Shown here piece after piece: positions 17,519 through 25,983 of a stretch of DNA of 59,775 nt. The stretch is from Planctomycetaceae bacterium (lineage in GTDB: Bacteria; Planctomycetota; Planctomycetia; Pirellulales; Pirellulaceae), in the NCBI GenBank assembly GCA_024642205.1, contig JAHEBQ010000040.1:1-59775 (forward strand). Direction: 5' to 3'. Below the pieces are notes generated by a model. The model did not search any database and was not told where the DNA came from. It saw nothing but the letters and a program-made list of their open reading frames with translations. How positions within the stretch are numbered: position 1 is the first letter of the stretch; each line of letters begins with the position of its first letter. The position numbers and the translations under genes were made by a program.

Positions 17519-18865
17519 GTGCCAGAAAACACCGCCCTAACGGAACCGAATTATCGCGAAGCGATCAAAGCGGTGGAGAAAACGCTTGCTGATCTCAGGG
17601 GTTGTCCGGACGCCGAGCGCGAGCAGCTTCAAAAAGACATCACGCAACTCAGCGAGATGTACGAGAAAATTACGACCGGTCGCGTGGAGATTGTGATTTT
17701 CGGCGAGATCAGCACGGGGAAATCTGCGCTCGTCAATGCACTGATCGGACGCGCTGTCGCCGAGGTCGATGTCCAGGGTGGCTGGACCAAACAGGTCTGG
17801 GGGACAACCTGGGAAGGCGCTGGTCACCGGCTGCCGGGCCTCGATTCCTCCGAAATCGTCATTGTCGATACCCCGGGGATCAATGAAGTGGGCGGAGCCG
17901 ACCGCGCGGAACTTGCCGAAATAACAGCTCGTCGCGCCGACTTGATTCTGTTTGTGACCGATTCGGATCTGAACGACACAGAGTATTCCGCGCTGGTTGA
18001 ATTGGCCGCCATCCAAAAACCGATCATTTGCGTGTTTAACAAGATCGACCTGTACTTGCCCGACGTGAAAAAGTCGTTGGTCAACCTGCTCAAAAGCCGC
18101 CTGGACGGTCTGATTCCCCCTGAACACTTTGTCTTGACCGCCGCCGACCCAAGAGAGATCGAGTATGTGATTGAACGGCAAGAAGGCCACGCAATCACCC
18201 AATGGAAAAAACCCGCCCCGGACGTTGGTCAGCTCAAGTCGCTGATTCTTGAAACGCTGGAAAAGGAAGGCTTGGGTTTGATCGCACTCAACGCGGCAAT
18301 GTACGCGGCTGACAAAAGTGATCGGATTGCGACCATCCGGGTTGAAATGCGCAACCGTAAAGCGGATCAGGTGATCTGGACCATGGCGGCCACAAAAGCA
18401 GTCGTCGTCGCGGCGAACCCGATCCCGTTTCTTGACCTGGTCGGTGGCTTGTCCGTGGATGCTCTCATGATTGCGACGCTGTCGAAAGTCTACGGGCTGA
18501 AGTTCTCGATGAGCCAGGCTCGCGGACTGGCAAAAACGATCAGTGCCGCAGGAGGTATTTACGCGCTAGGTGAACTGGCCAACTACGGAGCCAGCCTGTT
18601 CAAACTGGTTACCGGAACACTGGGGACCGCGCTGACTTTGATTCCGCAGGGAGCCGCGGTTGGGTTCGGCTCCTACATTATCGGAAAGTCTGCAAAACAC
18701 TTTTTCGAACATGGCGGCTCCTGGGGTGAAGGATCCGCAAAAAGCGTCGTCAGGGATATCCTGGCATCAACAGACAAGGACTCAGTGGTGAGTCACCTTA
18801 AGGATGAGATCCGGAAAAAACTCAACTGGAATCGGCACGCGAGCAGTCTGAAACCTGCGAAGTAA
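17519..18865 (+). CDS. Soluble-start GTPase with DUF697-like tail, partner of the upstream GTPase
   Basis: 448 residues, GTG start at 17519. It lacks the N-terminal membrane helices of its neighbour. A short helical lead (about 10-50) precedes the G domain: G1 'FGEISTGKSALVNAL' (about 61-75), G3 'DTPGINEVGG' (about 117), G4 'NKID' (about 174-177). The DUF697-like hydrophobic tail runs from about 295 to 420 ('VVVAANPIPFLDLVGGLSVD', 'LIPQGAAVGFGSYIIGKSAK'). The paired arrangement, 35-bp spacing and shared plan suggest a heteromeric pair arising by duplication. Sequence divergence is substantial, so the duplication is old. Confidence 0.8.
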   Translation: MPENTALTEPNYREAIKAVEKTLADLRGCPDAEREQLQKDITQLSEMYEKITTGRVEIVIFGEISTGKSALVNALIGRAVAEVDVQGGWTKQVWGTTWEGAGHRLPGLDSSEIVIVDTPGINEVGGADRAELAEITARRADLILFVTDSDLNDTEYSALVELAAIQKPIICVFNKIDLYLPDVKKSLVNLLKSRLDGLIPPEHFVLTAADPREIEYVIERQEGHAITQWKKPAPDVGQLKSLILETLEKEGLGLIALNAAMYAADKSDRIATIRVEMRNRKADQVIWTMAATKAVVVAANPIPFLDLVGGLSVDALMIATLSKVYGLKFSMSQARGLAKTISAAGGIYALGELANYGASLFKLVTGTLGTALTLIPQGAAVGFGSYIIGKSAKHFFEHGGSWGEGSAKSVVRDILASTDKDSVVSHLKDEIRKKLNWNRHASSLKPAK

Positions 18866-18990
18866 CCGACCGTTCGAAAGCTGTCTCCGGAACAATCCAA
18901 CAATCCGGCATTACCCTCAGATCCAAACTGCGTTGCGTTCGGGCGGGGCGATAAAATCGGAATTCCACGCGTCCGTGATGATCGTGACCT

Positions 18991-19227
18991 ATGATTACTA
19001 AAACAGTTCCCGACACCATCATTCGCCTCGAAACACAAATGATTCAACGATTATCCAGAACTTGGACTTCGTTTCTTCGTGACGAAGAAGCTGCAACAGC
19101 CGTTGAATACGCTCTTCTGATCGCGATGATTGCGATCTTCAGCATCTCGGCGATTCTTCAAACCGGGGATGTTCAAAAAGCGCTTTGGTTTGATACGGCC
19201 GACGAAATCCAAGTCATCGTGCCGTAG
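18991..19227 (+). CDS. Flp/Fap-type IVb pilin
   Basis: 78 residues with the Flp signature 'FLRDEEAATAVEYALLIAMI': a charged segment, then the prepilin peptidase site region and the hydrophobic helix with Glu at the fifth position. The C-terminal part after the helix is short and acidic. Flp pilins form Tad-type adhesive pili after cleavage by TadV-like peptidases. No tad/cpa assembly genes are in the window, so this is an orphan copy. The ATG at 18991 gives a 78-residue product; the ATG at 19039 would give 62 residues, closer to the usual Flp length. Neither has a strong Shine-Dalgarno. Confidence 0.7.
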   Translation: MITKTVPDTIIRLETQMIQRLSRTWTSFLRDEEAATAVEYALLIAMIAIFSISAILQTGDVQKALWFDTADEIQVIVP

Positions 19228-19421
19228 CCATCGCAACCAAAGCTTGGGAGGGGATGTTCGTCTTCCCATCAACCCGGCGCGCCGCTGCTATTGAATGCTG
19301 ACCGACACAATACCGGTCAGGTGATCTGCTTGTCTTATGGTGCCACAAATGAAAAACGTCGCTTGCTGGACGTCCTTCCCACGTCGGCCAGGTGCCATTT
19401 AATCGCGTTGATTTCGGAAAA

Positions 19422-19430
19422 TGATATAAT
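19422..19430 (+). promoter_or_regulatory. Possible extended -10 promoter
   Basis: TGATATAAT fits a perfect extended -10 element (TGn-TATAAT) 39 bp before the TTG start of the phosphatase gene. No good -35 hexamer is present at 16-18 bp, which extended -10 promoters can tolerate. A small hairpin (AAATG/CATTT) follows at once in the putative leader. Confidence 0.4.
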
Positions 19431-19469
19431 GCTGGAAATGCAAGCATTTTTCCGCATAAGGTTACCTCA

Positions 19470-19976
19470 TTGAGCGCCCACCAAAACAGATCCGTCCTAT
19501 TTGTTTGTCTTGGAAATATCTGCCGTTCCCCATCCGGCGAAGGTGTCATGCAACACCTCGTCGACGCTCAAGGCCTGTCGAAACAGGTCATGATCGATTC
19601 GGCCGGCACCATCGGTTATCATACCGGACATCCCGCGGATGAAAGGATGCAATCAGCCGCCCGACGTCGTGGGTTCAGCCTGCAGAGTCGTTCCAGGAAG
19701 ATTACCCCTGCCGATCTGGAGACTTTTGATCTTGTGATTGCCATGGATCGAGAAAACTTGGCCGATATCCGATCAATGCATTCGTCACCAAAATCGACCA
19801 TCAAATTGCTCAGCGAGTTTTTAGGAGACACATGGCCTGACGATGTGCCGGACCCCTATTACGGCGAAGCAGAAGGGTTTGATTATGTACTGGACATGAT
19901 CGAGGCCGCTTGTCCGAATATTTTGGAAATGCTGCTTCGGCACGGCAACGCTCAGGACGGGCCGAGATTCGAATGA
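19470..19976 (+). CDS. Low-molecular-weight protein tyrosine phosphatase family protein
   Basis: 168 residues starting at TTG with AAGG upstream. The P-loop 'VCLGNICRSP' (C-x5-R) lies at about residues 12-21 and the general acid Asp in 'DVPDPYYGE' near 130, the two catalytic hallmarks. The downstream fructosamine-kinase-family gene overlaps by ATGA. Published work on bacterial LMW-PTP/fructosamine-kinase neighbours shows that some of these phosphatases remove phosphate from sugar phosphates attached to protein amines (e.g. ribulosamine 5-phosphate), so a role in protein deglycation is at least as likely as phosphotyrosine removal. Cytoplasmic. Confidence 0.88.
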   Translation: MSAHQNRSVLFVCLGNICRSPSGEGVMQHLVDAQGLSKQVMIDSAGTIGYHTGHPADERMQSAARRRGFSLQSRSRKITPADLETFDLVIAMDRENLADIRSMHSSPKSTIKLLSEFLGDTWPDDVPDPYYGEAEGFDYVLDMIEAACPNILEMLLRHGNAQDGPRFE

Positions 19977-20902
19977 GCCCGCTTTCTCGGAATACGGAAT
20001 TACGGCAGTCGATTGAACGTGTTATTCAGGCGCATATCGCTACCGGATCCAACCACCTCGAAGGAGAGTTGACCAGGGTTAGCATCTCTTCGACCCAACG
20101 TGTTTCGGGAGGCTGCATCAGCCAGGCGGAGATTGTAACACTCGAAGACGGATGTAAGTTCTTCGTCAAGTACAACCACACGACTCCCGAATTATTTGTA
20201 GCAGAGTCAGAGGGGCTGGCCGAGATTGAATTAACAAAAGCAATTCGAGTGCCGCAAGTCATTGGGAACGATCAAACCGATTCCGGCACTGGATTGCTCG
20301 TTCTTGAGGTCATTGAAACAGGTCAAGCCGACACAGAATTCGAAACACGACTTGGCCGATCCCTCGCGAACATGCACCGCCGGGGCAGGAACGACAGATT
20401 CGGATACCATTGCGACAATTTCATTGGCCGTTCGCTCCAGATCAACTGCTGGGCAACGTCGTGGGTTGAGTTTTTGATTCGCGATCGACTGGGATATCAA
20501 AGCTCATTGGCCCAGGCAAATGGTCATACAACAACGGAATTCCTGAAGCGATTTGACCGGGTGATTTCCAAACTAACCTCGTTCATCGAGTCCGATGTCG
20601 AACCGTGCTTGATCCATGGCGACCTCTGGTCCGGTAATTTCATGATTGCGAGTAATGGCGATCCCGTGTTGATCGACCCAGCCGTCTATTATGGATCTCG
20701 CGAAGCTGAGTTCGGTATGACAACGCTTTTCAGCGGATTGAGCCCTAGATTCTACGATGCGTACAATGAATGCTGGCCAATGTCAGATGGCTGGCAGGAA
20801 CGTGTGGAGATCTACCGGCTATACCATTTGTTGAATCACCTCAATCTATTCGGCGGTGTGTATTTCCCTGCCTGCATGCAGATTCTCAAAAAGTTCAGTT
20901 GA
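19973..20902 (+). CDS. Fructosamine/ketosamine kinase family protein
   Basis: About 309 residues. The start is chosen at 19973 because its ATG overlaps the TGA of the phosphatase gene (ATGA); the frame extends further upstream inside that gene. The kinase fold is recognisable: nucleotide-loop strand 'SGGCISQAEIV', the Lys in 'KFFVKYN', 'GRSLANMHRRG' (the family LA.LH), catalytic loop 'CLIHGDLWSGNFM', and 'LIDPAVYYGSREAEFGMT', the family's metal-binding DPA. It phosphorylates ketoamine adducts on proteins or amino acids, which destabilises and removes them. Translational coupling to the phosphatase supports a joint deglycation route. Confidence 0.88.
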   Translation: MSPLSRNTELRQSIERVIQAHIATGSNHLEGELTRVSISSTQRVSGGCISQAEIVTLEDGCKFFVKYNHTTPELFVAESEGLAEIELTKAIRVPQVIGNDQTDSGTGLLVLEVIETGQADTEFETRLGRSLANMHRRGRNDRFGYHCDNFIGRSLQINCWATSWVEFLIRDRLGYQSSLAQANGHTTTEFLKRFDRVISKLTSFIESDVEPCLIHGDLWSGNFMIASNGDPVLIDPAVYYGSREAEFGMTTLFSGLSPRFYDAYNECWPMSDGWQERVEIYRLYHLLNHLNLFGGVYFPACMQILKKFS

Positions 20903-21111
20903 GCGGATTTCCAGAATCCATTGTCTGGTCTAAAAAATGGTTACTTGAAATTGATCTTCGGACCCTCGTTCACCCATTGGCTTGCCGGCGCATTGACGCC
21001 GTATTGCGGCGCCCAAAGTCAGCGCAGCATACCCGTCATTCGTGGGACAACCAGGTTTCAGGATCCGAACTTGACCCCCTCCCGAGAAACCACCCAATCC
21101 AGGTCGTTGAA

Positions 21112-22326
21112 ATGAGATTCTTCGCCATTGCCGTTTGTCTGTTGATTGGATGGAAGTCCCATGATTGCCGGGGAGCTCAACAGTCTGATCAAACCCAACC
21201 CACGGCCGGGTTGGAAAAGGACGACGACTCCCTCCGTTTCGCCACGTTCAATATATCTTTCAACCGAAAAAACGAAGGGCAACTCAAACAGGATTTGGCG
21301 ATCGGAACGGCCAGCAACCCGAAGCGAATCGCCGAGATAATTCAACGAGTCCGTCCGGACGTGCTCTTGCTCTGTGAGTTCGATTTCGACCCAAGTGGCG
21401 AAGGCATCGCAAATTTCGAATCCAACTATCTCCAAGTTTCCCAAGGCGGGCAAGCACCGATCCGGTACAAGCATGCCTATATGAGTTCCGTGAACACGGG
21501 AGTCGATTCCGGCCAGGATTTGAACAGGGACGGCAAACTCGGAACTGCCGGCGACGCATTTGGATTCGGGGCTTTCCCCGGGCAATACGGGATGGTTGTC
21601 ATGTCGCAATACGAAATCGACAAACCAAACGTCCGGACATTTCAGAATTTCCTATGGAAAGACATGCCAGGCGCCCTGTGGCCGGTCGATCCCGAATCGC
21701 AAAAGCCGTATTACAACGACGACATCAGAAATGTATTTCGGCTCTCCTCAAAAAGTCATTGGGATATCCCGATCAACATTGGCGAAAAGACCATACATTT
21801 CCTGGTGGCACATCCAACACCGCCTGTATTTGATGAGGAAGAAGACCGAAATGGCCGTCGAAACCACGACGAGATTCGACTTTTGGCCGACTATGTGACA
21901 CCAGAAAAATCGGATTACATTTACGACGACCAGGGCAAAAAGGGCGGCTTGTCCCGAGGCGCAAACTTCGTGATCGCAGGCGACATGAACGCAGATCCGA
22001 ATGATGGAGACAGTACCCTCAATGCTGCCAAGTTGTTGACCGAGCATCCCCTGATCAACCTGTCGCACACACCTGAAAGCCAAGGCGGTGTTTATTATTC
22101 CAAAGAACAGGGAAAGGCAAACCAGCAACATGTCGGCAACCCCGCCTTCGATACTGGTGATTTCAATGACCAGAATGTAGGCAACCTGCGTATCGATTAC
22201 TGTTTGCCATCCAAGACCCTGAATATCAAACAAAGCGGCGTTTTCTGGCCGGAACCTGGCCAGCCGGGCGCGGAACTGGTTATCGCGTCCGACCACCGCC
22301 TGGTTTGGGTCGATATTTTGAAGTAG
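21112..22326 (+). CDS. Secreted endonuclease/exonuclease/phosphatase (EEP) family protein
   Basis: About 404 residues. The ATG at 21112 is chosen because it gives a signal peptide (FFAIAVCLLIGW...CRGA); the frame is open further upstream. EEP motifs are in order: 'LRFATFNISFNRKNEG' (catalytic Asn), 'RVRPDVLLLCEFDFDP' (metal-binding Glu), 'NFVIAGDMNADPNDGD' (Asp/Asn pair), and the closing 'ASDHRLVWVDI' (Asp-His). Such proteins hydrolyse phosphodiester bonds of nucleic acids or lipids outside the cytoplasm. The substrate cannot be told. It converges with the minus-strand lipoprotein gene at 22425. Confidence 0.85.
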   Translation: MRFFAIAVCLLIGWKSHDCRGAQQSDQTQPTAGLEKDDDSLRFATFNISFNRKNEGQLKQDLAIGTASNPKRIAEIIQRVRPDVLLLCEFDFDPSGEGIANFESNYLQVSQGGQAPIRYKHAYMSSVNTGVDSGQDLNRDGKLGTAGDAFGFGAFPGQYGMVVMSQYEIDKPNVRTFQNFLWKDMPGALWPVDPESQKPYYNDDIRNVFRLSSKSHWDIPINIGEKTIHFLVAHPTPPVFDEEEDRNGRRNHDEIRLLADYVTPEKSDYIYDDQGKKGGLSRGANFVIAGDMNADPNDGDSTLNAAKLLTEHPLINLSHTPESQGGVYYSKEQGKANQQHVGNPAFDTGDFNDQNVGNLRIDYCLPSKTLNIKQSGVFWPEPGQPGAELVIASDHRLVWVDILK

Positions 22327-22424
22327 CTGGTCCGAGATCCGAGGATGGGATCATCGACGACGCCAGCGAGCACACGGCACTCGCGATCATTCGGCTGGCA
22401 AGCCGCGACTTTCGTCTCCAGCTT

Positions 22425-22598
22425 TTATGCCGGCGGAGCCTCTTGTTGTCTTTGGCCTTTAACAGGCATTTTACTGGCGGGATCAGCTTTTTCTTTCTTG
22501 AACGCCGGATCACCCTGGGGTCCTTCCTGACACCCAACGATTGCCAACACGATACAAACCAAAAGAAAAAAGCATTTCCGCATCGAATGCCTCATCAT
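22425..22598 (-). CDS. Small lipoprotein (57 aa) downstream of the DUF1559 gene
   Basis: A short minus-strand frame, ATGATG at 22598/22595 and TAA at 22425-22427. A basic N-terminus (MRHSMRKC) leads into a hydrophobic stretch ending in a good lipobox, LAIVGC, with Cys23. The mature part is about 35 residues, rich in Lys, Gln and Pro and probably unstructured. It starts 147 bp after the DUF1559 stop on the same strand. Small lipoproteins following DUF1559 genes are a recurrent arrangement in Planctomycetes. Function unknown. It could be anchored in the outer or cytoplasmic membrane. Confidence 0.65.
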   Translation of the reverse strand: MMRHSMRKCFFLLVCIVLAIVGCQEGPQGDPAFKKEKADPASKMPVKGQRQQEAPPA

Positions 22599-22745
22599 GG
22601 GCTGGTAACACCCCAGCCTGCCAGTGTTCCGTGACAGCCAATTACAAGAGTTGGTCGTAGTGGGAGGCTACGAGTCCTTGCGTTTTCTTGATCAAAAGGT
22701 CTCGCGAACTCGTCCAGGTTCCAACAATCAAAACTTGACGCCGCA

Positions 22746-23747
22746 CTAGTATTCGCCAATCAGGACTTCGCCGTCTGCCCGTCCAGCCAATTGGATCAGG
22801 AGATCCGGATTAATCGACTCGGAAATCGAGTGAGTCGATCCGTCGACAAACGCCCAATTAATAATCTCACCCGAGTGTCTGGAATCAAAGACAAACCAGG
22901 ACCCATCATAATCCGGGTATGGCTTGCCAGTCAGATCCTTGGTGTTCCAGTGAACGCATTGTGGAGAAGTCGTCCAAGCGAAACAGGCATTGCTACCCAA
23001 CCCCGTTACTTCGCCGAAAGCAATTGTGTTTGAGGCACCATCAGAAACCTCAGCCAGACCCACGCCACGGTTCCAATCGCCAAAGACTCCGTAATACGGC
23101 GACCAACGATCGTCCCGTCCAATATTATTCCAGTCCAAACGCCCCGAGCAGCCGGCATAGTTAGTGACTTGGTGATTGCTTGAAACGGGACCCACCGAAC
23201 TGTCATTCATCACCCATGCGCTGCCGCTGCCAGTCAACAAATAGTAGGTCGAATATTCACTTGAACCACCGACCTTGCGACGAGATTCAGCTGAGTCTGA
23301 TGGGCAAATAAATGACGGTATCTTTTGCGATGTTGCGAACTTGTTGATGTCAGCCGAAGTCCAATACGCGTCCGCAACATGGTACTCTTCAAAATAACGA
23401 TAAACGTTGTCCTGTTCGATATACGGTAACACCGCAACGAGAGGACCACCAAACTGGTAACCTGTCGGAGCACCTTCGAAAGCCTTGCTAAGTGCAACTC
23501 TTGTTTCTTTGTAGTTTTTGCCACCGTTGTATGCATTGGGCATTTTCCGGTGAGCCGACTCATAGCTGAGGGCCGCCAATTCGATTTGGCGAAGATTGTT
23601 CATACAAACGCTACGACGAGCCGCTTCTCGTATCTGCTGGACGGCAGGAAGCAACATCCCGACAAGCATGCCAATAATGGCAATCACCACTAGAAGCTCC
23701 ACGAGCGTGAAACCTGTGTTGCGGCGGTTTCTCAACAGATACTCCAT
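22746..23747 (-). CDS. DUF1559 pseudopilin-like protein
   Basis: 333 residues. The N-terminus is a type II/IV prepilin signal: 'NTGFTLVELLVVIAIIGMLV', with Gly-Phe cleavage site, Glu at +5 and a long hydrophobic helix. 'LLPAVQQIREAARRSVCMNN' and 'LRQIELAALSYESAHRKMP' are the standard DUF1559 opening. The C-terminal signature normally written H-x9-DG appears here as 'RHSGEIINWAFVDGS', with ten residues between His and Asp. These proteins are massively expanded in Planctomycetes; the N-terminus implies processing by a prepilin peptidase, and the role is unknown. Start ATG with a leader on the minus strand. Confidence 0.92.
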   Translation of the reverse strand: MEYLLRNRRNTGFTLVELLVVIAIIGMLVGMLLPAVQQIREAARRSVCMNNLRQIELAALSYESAHRKMPNAYNGGKNYKETRVALSKAFEGAPTGYQFGGPLVAVLPYIEQDNVYRYFEEYHVADAYWTSADINKFATSQKIPSFICPSDSAESRRKVGGSSEYSTYYLLTGSGSAWVMNDSSVGPVSSNHQVTNYAGCSGRLDWNNIGRDDRWSPYYGVFGDWNRGVGLAEVSDGASNTIAFGEVTGLGSNACFAWTTSPQCVHWNTKDLTGKPYPDYDGSWFVFDSRHSGEIINWAFVDGSTHSISESINPDLLIQLAGRADGEVLIGEY

Positions 23748-24169
23748 GAAAATTACCAGTTTAAATCAGTCGTTAAGAAACGAACCATCAAAGGCTGGAG
23801 ATGGGTGCCGTACATCGACTGGGGCAATTGGATTCCCGTATTAGACCACGATATCGACGTTTCCCCAACGATGTCAAGTATTCAATTGTCGAATCTCTGC
23901 TTGAGGTGACTTGGGAACGGCAGAAATCGACGGCGGTTTCAACGAAGTTACTTCGCCCCTGGGGAAGGCTAATCTCGTTTGCCAGGAACGCTTAGTGTCC
24001 AGCAAATCGGGTTGTGGGGCAAACGTCTATTTCAGAGGACCAGCAAGACGGCACAGTATCCGTTGTGGCAACTCGCTGGAAACCATCCAGGCTACGATCT
24101 TCGACAAGTCGCACCCGGAGCATCAGTGATACCGAATGTCATCCAATGGCATGCTGCGACGTGACCGTC
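23748..24169. other. Gene-free stretch, 422 bp
   Basis: Upstream region of the DUF1559 gene and downstream of the oxidoreductase gene, both on the minus strand. Short plus-strand frames cross it without protein-like features. No hairpin with a T-run was seen. Confidence 0.4.
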
Positions 24170-25429
24170 CTATCTGGAGACCATTTCCATGTTGTCGCTC
24201 TTTCTGGCTTTTTCAATCCATGGATCCAGATCTTCAAAAATCTTGCCGGGGTTACCTTCGAACACTCGGCCGATCAACAAATTCGTCACGTTTTTTCCGT
24301 GTTCGGGAAACGCTTTCATGAATGAACCGAAACTGAATTCCTTGGTATAGAATGCGCGAACCAGTTTTCGAATCCATTTGACGCCCTCGTTATATTCGCT
24401 TGTCCAGCGTCCCAGTTGTTTCGCCGAGGTGTCGCCAGCGTGAAGACCTTCGGCAACCGCCTCTCCCGCCATGATCCCGGACTTGAGAGCCAGGAAAACG
24501 CCGGATGAATAAATCGGATCGATAAAACCGCCGGCATCACCAATCAGTACCCATCCTTCACCGGCTTGCTGTTTTACGGTGTAGGAAAATTCCTTGGCGA
24601 CATTGAACTTTCCGGCCAGCGTAGCATCAACCAATCGTCGCTGGATACCAGGACAATTCTTGATTTCGTTCTCGAACGTGTTTTGCGGCGAACCACCCCG
24701 TTTGAGGAGAAAATCATTATCGGCCACCAATCCGACGCTGACGGTGCCATCGCCCAACGGAATGTACCAGAACCAGGCGTCTTTGTTTTCTGTGTGGAGG
24801 ATGCATGTCACCTCAGGATTGCCCCCACCAGCCCGAACCGCATTGTCAAAGTAGCCCCAGATCGCTGCTTTACGTAAATCCGGATAATATTCCTTGAGTT
24901 GCATCCGATTGGCCAGAATCGCCGATTGACCGGAGGCGTCAATAATAACTTTCGCCGTAATGTCATGCTGTTTCCCCGAGGCGGTTTGGAGCGTGACTTT
25001 GTGTGGAGATTTTTTTCGGATATCGACTTCCAGGACCCGTGTTTCGTCCGTGCAGGTCGCGCCCCGGTTGAATGCCGTCTCGTAAAGGAGTTGGTCGAAC
25101 TTCGATCGTTCAACATGCCAAGTCTGATTGCATGGTCGATCGTCGTGATCTGCGAAAATGAACGGCTTGGTCTCTTTGTCGTCGCTGTTGACGAATTGAA
25201 CTCCATTTTTTTGGGTAAAGCCAATTCGGCCGATCTCAGACAAGATACCCAGTCGCTCAAACATCCAATACGTTTCGGGCATCAGCGATTCTCCCACGTG
25301 AAATCGCGGCATTTTGTCCCGCTCGACCAACAGGGTCGAATGTCCTTGTTCGGCAACAATCGCGGCGGCGGCCGAGCCACCTGGCCCAGCTCCAATAACG
25401 AGACAGTCGTAGCTTCGATTTGCAATCAT
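24170..25429 (-). CDS. FAD-dependent oxidoreductase, geranylgeranyl-reductase/halogenase-like
   Basis: About 419 residues from the ATG at 25429, preceded by GGAAG; the longer frame from 25507 lacks a good start. The Rossmann motif 'DCLVIGAGPGGSAAAAIVAE' opens the protein, with 'PRFHVGESLMPETYWMFERL' soon after and 'VLIGDAGGFIDPIYSSGVFL' at about 290-310 (second FAD motif). This is the pattern shared by flavin-dependent halogenases and geranylgeranyl-reductase-like enzymes. The halogenase WxWxIP motif is replaced by 'AWFWYIPLGDG', so halogenation cannot be claimed. It probably acts on a lipid or aromatic substrate in the cytoplasm. Confidence 0.8.
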   Translation of the reverse strand: MIANRSYDCLVIGAGPGGSAAAAIVAEQGHSTLLVERDKMPRFHVGESLMPETYWMFERLGILSEIGRIGFTQKNGVQFVNSDDKETKPFIFADHDDRPCNQTWHVERSKFDQLLYETAFNRGATCTDETRVLEVDIRKKSPHKVTLQTASGKQHDITAKVIIDASGQSAILANRMQLKEYYPDLRKAAIWGYFDNAVRAGGGNPEVTCILHTENKDAWFWYIPLGDGTVSVGLVADNDFLLKRGGSPQNTFENEIKNCPGIQRRLVDATLAGKFNVAKEFSYTVKQQAGEGWVLIGDAGGFIDPIYSSGVFLALKSGIMAGEAVAEGLHAGDTSAKQLGRWTSEYNEGVKWIRKLVRAFYTKEFSFGSFMKAFPEHGKNVTNLLIGRVFEGNPGKIFEDLDPWIEKARKSDNMEMVSR

Positions 25430-25983
25430 CTTGAATCTTCCAATAAATCTGGACCGACCAACGATCCAGCGTTTTCTTGTTGCCTCGGACCCAGTTTCAC
25501 AAAACAATGATTCGGTCCGGAGGGGAATCGTTGATCGGACGTTTGGAAGGCCCCTGCATTGAGCCTTGGGAATGCTTAAAACACCTAACCTAATTTTCGA
25601 TTTTGATGCTGTCTAGCAACAGGTCCGCACTCCGAATAATGTCAGGTCGGGACCGAATTTCGACTAAAATGGTGCGAATTCAAACCAATGAATATCTTTT
25701 AGCACCTTAGCGTCCAAAGTAAACCGAAAAAATCTACGGCTTTTTAACGATGGTCCTTGGGATTTGTTCGCAATCAGGTATTTTGTTGGATCCTTGTCGA
25801 TTTCCTTCGATTCGAACCAATTATCGGTTGTCATGTCGTTTTTGGCAATTCAGATGGAAATCCAAAGCAAAACCAATTCGTCGCAGCCCTAGAATGAACT
25901 TCGTTCTTCACGGAAAATCAAACGACTCAATCATCATAGCTAAAACGTCATTTGCACGTTTTACGAAAAAACGGAATCCTGGT
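25430..25983. other. Divergent intergenic region, 554 bp
   Basis: This lies between the minus-strand oxidoreductase and the plus-strand peptidase. It is visibly more A+T-rich than its surroundings from about 25570 to 25750. The peptidase reading frame is open back to 25750, but the added 78 residues are unlike a signal peptide or domain, so it is treated as non-coding. It must hold both promoters; none could be fixed. Confidence 0.45.
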
